Positions 17,185-20,331 of a stretch of 20,331 bases of DNA are shown in pieces. A program made the translations under genes and the position numbers. How positions within the stretch are numbered: position 1 is the stretch's first letter; each line of letters begins with the position of its first letter. The DNA is taken from positions 52,195 to 72,525 of the forward strand of contig MU631508.1 of NCBI GenBank assembly GCA_026770615.1, read 5' to 3'. The notes beneath the pieces were generated by a model, which was not told where the DNA came from, did not search any database, and was given only the letters and a program-made list of their open reading frames with translations. The stretch is from Pavlovales sp. CCMP2436 (lineage: Eukaryota; Haptophyta; Pavlovophyceae; Pavlovales).

Positions 17185-18262
17185 TTCTATACCCGGAACC
17201 TGTGTTCCTTGGAGGATAGCTTGCTCCGCTGGCGACAGGTCAGTGATGTCCGCGTCTCGAGCTGTCATGGGTTCACTCCGTGTGGGCTGCTGGGCACATA
17301 CCAGCACATCTTCCATTCTGCATTCAGCTAGGGCCTTCCAGCGTGGCTTATTGCAGTTTTTCTGCATTTTGGGGCAGAAATCCAGAAGTAAGTCCGATCC
17401 TAGGTCAGCGTAGTTCTCAGCTACAATCCGTGGTACTCCCCCAATTGGGTGTCTCTGAGTGGCCTCCATTCCTCTGCGTACCACCGGTGGTGTCCACTTC
17501 TTCTCCCCGCGTCTGTGTTTTTTCCATAGGTCGGCAGTTATTTCTTCTGCGTGACCAACTGTGTTCAGTTGGCGGAGCAGGGTTGCTGCCTTGATCCCAC
17601 CTTCGATTGCCTCGGGATCCTCAATACCGCATCCATTTCCTCTGGGGGGGGCACATAGAGCTATGCGGTTCACATTGTTATTGATCCATGCGCTCTTTTT
17701 GATGGGTTCAGTTATCGCAGTTCTCATGGCCCTGAGGTCAGCCTTTTTGAATTCCGTAGCTGCCATGGTATATGGAGGTATGGATGAGATATCTTGCTGC
17801 CATAAGGTAGCTGCATAGATGGTGTGGCACTGTGCCTTTCCCGCTACTGTCCTAATTCTATGGGATGCTTCTCTTACGCGCTGCACTGTGGCTGCAGCTT
17901 GGGTTTCCCATCTGAGGCTCGGGGTTAGTATATGGCCCAAATACTTGGTTGGGTCACTTGCCACAACTAATGGCAGCTTAATTTGCTCTTCCAGGGTTTC
18001 ATGAGGCACTGAGACACTAGTAGGGGTTGTGGGGCCTCTTTTAGTAGGAATGTATACATGTTTGCATTTGGGGGCACTCAGTTCCATCCCATACGCAGTT
18101 AGGAAAGTTGCGTGCGGGTGAGAAGTTCCTCGGCATCAGGGGCGTTTCTTGCTACTAGGGCAAGGTCATCCATGAATGCCTGGATTGCAAGTCGTGAGGT
18201 ACCGCCTGTGTGCTGTGGCGGTCTGCATAATTTCGGCTGCTGGGCTTGATTTGGTGGCCGCC
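17185..18262 (-). pseudogene. Reverse transcriptase C-terminal part of the non-LTR element
   Basis: The frame enters at PKLCRPPQ, reaches LAIQAFMDDLALVARNAPDA (the YxDD-box equivalent FMDD, two metal-binding Asp), and shifts near 18110. It continues ATFLTAYGMELSAPKCKHVY, then the thumb-proximal motif TKYLGHILTPSLRW typical of LINE RTs. The helical connection region follows (for example AALCAPPRGNGCGIEDPEA with the residues around it) down to about 17190. There an A5 run in ATAGAAAAATGC marks the shift into the RNase H frame. The upstream two-thirds of the RT is missing. Confidence 0.85.
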
Positions 18263-18263
18263 C

Positions 18264-18313
18264 TTGTATAACTAACGCCTCAAAGCTGAGCGTCCGGGTC
18301 TTTATCGGACAGG
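18264..18313 (+). repeat. 50 bp repeat carrying hairpin terminus motif, copy 3
   Basis: One base differs from 8471-8520. Its left edge touches the truncated 5' end of the non-LTR element and its right edge touches the point where helicase homology begins. It is thus a junction marker: probably the terminus of an element that truncated the helicase copy and was then itself hit by the non-LTR insertion. Confidence 0.85.
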
Positions 18314-18930
18314 GCCACGATATCGAAACCAAGTTCTGCGGGCTCGTTGTGCTGCTGACGAACAGCCGCCTCGATTTCAAGCCGTTTGACGAGGCACTTT
18401 CCGACAGGATTATCGCCGTGCGCATGCCGTCCAAATTCGTGCGCTCGGCCGAGCAAGCCAAGGCTGCGTACGCCCAGAAGGCGCATGTCAAGGTCTACGC
18501 GACATTCGAGGATGAGCAGTACGTGCAGGGGCTCTTCGACACCGACCCGCGCTACCTCGCAGCATTCGTCGCAGCTCTGTATGCACACTACTGCAAGCGC
18601 AAAGGGCAGTACGCTATGCTCGACGCCCGCTATGACGGCAAAAAGGAGTACATTTCGCAATGCTCCTCGAGCACGCCTGCTGGTGCATTCGACGCGTACT
18701 GGACGGTGGATGCTTCAGCTGCCCAAGAGGGCCGGTCCGTGAAGGAGATGTTTATAAGCGAGATGAAGGTGGCTGCGGGCACAGGCGAGCTGCAATTGTA
18801 GAACGCCATAAGCTTCGGGTGGTTCATGTCGCAGCGCTTCAACGGCGGGCTCGACTGCTTGCCCAGGATGATGGAGGGCCACGCACGTCCCAAGACGTGG
18901 TACGGCTTCGTCCGCTTCGACGACGAGTAG
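18313..18930 (+). pseudogene. Second copy of the SF3 (D5-like) helicase, C-terminal half
   Basis: Homology to the copy at 10252-11675 starts at GGCCACGATATCGAAACC. Here the sensor motif is in frame (LVVLLTNSRLDFKPFDEALS with DRIIAVRMPSKFV), showing the 4-base loss in the other copy. About 110 of 121 residues agree between the copies from MPSKFV to GTG by eye. An in-frame TAG at 18799-18801 (after GELQL) is followed in the same frame by NAISFGWFMSQRFNGGLDCL, PRMMEGHARPKTWYGFVRF and DDE, with TAG at 18928-18930, the same end point as the other copy (DDD, TAA). Walker A and B are missing. It runs in the opposite orientation to the 10-12 kb cluster. Confidence 0.85.
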
Positions 18931-18986
18931 AAGACGCGGCGCTGCGAGTGCTCCGGCTATATGGGTCTTGGCTAGCGAAGAGCGGT

Positions 18987-19002
18987 AAAAAAAAAAAAAA
19001 AA
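18987..19002 (+). other. A16 homopolymer
   Basis: Sixteen consecutive A residues lie 56 bases after the helicase stop, at the left edge of about 300 bases that are absent from the other copy of the cluster. It could be the tail of a retroposed insertion or slippage. Confidence 0.6.
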
Positions 19003-19027
19003 TCGCAGCGCGCGTGTATGTGTCCGC

Positions 19028-19177
19028 ATGCGCGCTCCTAACTTTACGGTCCGCGCCGGAGATACGAAGGATTTTCCGATCAACCCCGAGACCCGCCAAC
19101 CGCCGCCCGTAGTGCCGCTCTCGAGCGAGCGCGTGTCGTTTGCGCGCTCTGCCGTGCCGAAGCGCTGGATAATTTAG
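19028..19177 (+). CDS. Small ORF of 49 residues, unknown
   Basis: ATG at 19028 opens a 49-residue frame ending in TAG at 19175-19177. The sequence is protein-like, not low complexity: MRAPNFTVRAGDTKDFPINP, then QPPPVVPLSSERVSFARSAV and PKRWII. It lies in DNA present only in this copy of the cluster, between helicase and gene X. It may be a C-terminal fragment of a larger gene. No family is recognised. Confidence 0.3.
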   Translation: MRAPNFTVRAGDTKDFPINPETRQPPPVVPLSSERVSFARSAVPKRWII

Positions 19178-19291
19178 AAAAATTCAACGGTCTGGCTACA
19201 AAAAAGAATCAACAAGCTTTAGTCGGACTAAATTACAGAATAACAGACGCAGGAGTAGGCGGCGCGTTGCAAGATGTGGTACGAGAACCTT

Positions 19292-19403
19292 TGAAATAAG
19301 ATTCGCGCACGACGTGTGGCTCTGGCGTTGTGGACGAACAATGCGGCTCGCTGGCCTCCTCTTGGCCCAGGCTGCTTCCGCCCTCCTTTCGAGAGGCTAG
19401 CGG
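19292..19403 (+). pseudogene. Second copy of gene X, N-terminal fragment
   Basis: FAHDVWLWRCG, then MRLAGLLLAQAASALL from ATG 19341, matches FAHDVWFSRCG and MRLAILLLAQAVSALL of the copy whose start is at 10151. Similarity includes sequence upstream of the ATG and ends near 19388, shortly before the probable LTR edge at 19404. Order and spacing after the helicase match the other cluster, apart from about 300 inserted bases. Confidence 0.7.
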
Positions 19404-19743
19404 TGTTGAACGCAAGCACGAGCTAAGAGAGGATTGAAGTTCGAGACGCGCGAGCGTCGAAGGCAGCTAGAGAGAGAGAGAGAGAGAGCTAGAGCTGTGA
19501 AGAGTCACGATGCAGACAAGGTGTCCAAAGATCTCTCTGTAAGTAGAGACCCTGAGAACAGAACTGAAGAGGCACGAAGAGCAGCCGCAGAAGCCTCGAG
19601 CAAGCAGCTAGGCCCAGGGATATTTAAATCCCGGGCGTACAAAATCAGGATGTCAGACAGAGCCCAAGTGAGAGGATACTTGGGCTCCCGATACCCTCGC
19701 CAAATCTGGACGGGACCACGTCCAGGTTGTAGGATCGAGTACA
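19404..19743 (-). repeat. Probable 3' LTR of the Ty1/copia element
   Basis: On the minus strand the segment would start TGTACTCGATCC and end GCGTTCAACA, giving the usual TG...CA ends, about 340 bp. It contains a perfect 10 bp hairpin (GAGCCCAAGT against ACTTGGGCTC, 19660-19687), an (AG)n microsatellite (about 19468-19489) and a TTTAAATAT box at about 19619-19627 that could serve as a TATA element. The purine-rich tract expected next to the start is weak (AGGCGAGGG lies about 25 bases upstream), so the boundary is uncertain. The other LTR is outside the window. Confidence 0.4.
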
Positions 19744-19833
19744 ACTAGAGTAGGTTGATAAACCCTCGCCTAGTGTAGGCCGAGGGGGAGAGCTAGTCGG
19801 TGAAAACCTTGTTGAGGAAACCGACTTGAGCGC

Positions 19834-20331
19834 CTACATGCCGAAGTGCGTGTGGCGGTGGCAAATGAAGAGCGTTTTGCCGAGGGGCTTGGTCATGATG
19901 TCGGCGACATTGTCGAGGCCCGGGACAAAGAAGAGCTTGATGACGCCGTCCTTGACCAGGTCGCGAATCCAGTGGAATTTGATGTCGACATGCTTGGTGC
20001 GGCGGTGCACGATGTCGTTCTTGGAGAGCGCAATGCAGGACACATTGTCCTCGCCGACAGGCGTGGCCGAGGACTGCGGGAAGCCGATGTGAGCGAGCAG
20101 CTGGCGGAGCGCGATGACCTCCTTGGCGACAGAGGTGACAGCGACGTACTCAGCCTCGGTCGAGCTGAGCGGGACGACGCTCTGCTTCTCGCGCCGCGCA
20201 GAGACGGTGCTGCCCCCGACCTGCGTGACGAAGCCGGAGATAGACTTGCGCGTGTCGGTGCAGTTGGCGTAGTCCGCGTCGACGAAAGCAGTGAAGTCGA
20301 GGTCGACATTGGCCTTGAACATAAGCCCGAG
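19834..20331 (-). CDS. pol: Ty1/copia retrotransposon polyprotein, C-terminal RNase H domain (runs off the window)
   Basis: The frame enters from the right edge and ends in TAG at 19834-19836. It shows the diagnostic copia RNase H sequence: FVDADYANCTDTRKSISGFV (first Asp), KQSVVPLSSTEAEYVAVTS (Glu in STEAEY), GEDNVSCIALSKN (Asp), HRRTKHVDIKFHWIRDLV, and VPGLDNVADIMTKPLG (last Asp). RNase H degrades the RNA template during cDNA synthesis. All catalytic residues are present and the frame is uninterrupted over about 165 residues, so this copy looks younger than the non-LTR element. Protease, integrase and RT would lie beyond 20331. Its probable LTR cuts into the second gene X copy. Confidence 0.95.
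   Translation of the reverse strand, partial: LGLMFKANVDLDFTAFVDADYANCTDTRKSISGFVTQVGGSTVSARREKQSVVPLSSTEAEYVAVTSVAKEVIALRQLLAHIGFPQSSATPVGEDNVSCIALSKNDIVHRRTKHVDIKFHWIRDLVKDGVIKLFFVPGLDNVADIMTKPLGKTLFICHRHTHFGM

Larger units (their letters stand above)
14658..18262 (-). mobile_element. Non-LTR (LINE-like) retrotransposon, 5'-truncated and decayed: RT, RNase H, zinc finger, OTU
   Basis: A single decayed open frame runs from 18262 to TGA at 14658-14660 on the minus strand. Its domains in order are the C-terminal RT palm with the catalytic FMDD (18165-18176), RNase H, a CCHC-type zinc finger and an OTU cysteine-protease domain. Frameshifts lie near 18110, 17190, 15665 and 15600, and in-frame stops at 14991-14993 (TGA) and 14838-14840 (TAG). 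The fingers and most of the RT are missing, and any endonuclease or ORF1 is absent, as expected for 5' truncation during target-primed reverse transcription. The truncated end abuts the 50 bp repeat at 18264. No poly(A) tail or target duplication could be fixed at the 3' end. Confidence 0.85.

Noticed and set aside
17185..17205. Programmed frameshift at the A5 run between RT and RNase H
   Set aside because: The element has at least three other frameshifts and two stops, so a random indel in a homopolymer is the better explanation; no pseudoknot was identified.

Overview
The window looks like nuclear DNA from a GC-rich unicellular eukaryote, probably an alga or other protist. Three things point that way: a mitochondrial fission process protein 1 (MTFP1/MTP18) gene, two retrotransposon classes (a non-LTR element and a Ty1/copia element), and decayed genes of large-DNA-virus or virophage/polinton-like type. 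No rRNA, tRNA, CRISPR array or bacterial operon was seen. I cannot place the organism more precisely, and several readings below rest on joining neighbouring reading frames by eye.

Layout. 1-900 is repeats. 1467-2104 (minus) is MTFP1, interrupted by one apparent single-base loss near its C-terminus. 2780-4675 (plus) is a long intact ORF for an alanine-rich coiled-coil protein. 4676-5664 shows no gene. 5665-5978 is the fullest copy of a dispersed repeat that recurs in pieces at 9-88, 622-730, 12259-12306 and 12640-12750. 5982-6218 (minus) is a small unknown ORF. 6241-8520 holds an inverted-repeat pair, an Ala/Pro-rich ORF (7096-7780), a broken gene (7987-8447), and two facing copies of a hairpin-containing terminus (6915-6940 and 8491-8518) that could bound a 1.6 kb element.

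8906-12242 (minus) is the most interesting block: a co-directional decayed virus-like cluster. In transcription order it has a CxxC/HNH-like gene (12242 to 11850), a four-unit tandem repeat, a D5-type superfamily 3 (SF3) helicase (11675 to 10252, with Walker A, Walker B, sensor and Arg regions all visible but in different frames), and an unknown helical protein 'gene X' (10160 to 8906). A second, truncated copy of helicase plus gene X start lies at 18313-19403 on the plus strand in the same order, so this is a multi-copy integrated element.

12259-13530 contains foldback and tandem repeats. 14658-18262 (minus) is a 5'-truncated, frame-shifted non-LTR retrotransposon with the order RT, RNase H, zinc finger, OTU protease. 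Its truncated end abuts a third copy of the hairpin terminus, which in turn abuts the truncated helicase copy. 19404-20331 (minus) is the 3' end of a Ty1/copia element, with the RNase H end of pol and a probable LTR, running off the window. Overall this is a nested pile of mobile and viral remnants to the right of two ordinary-looking host genes.
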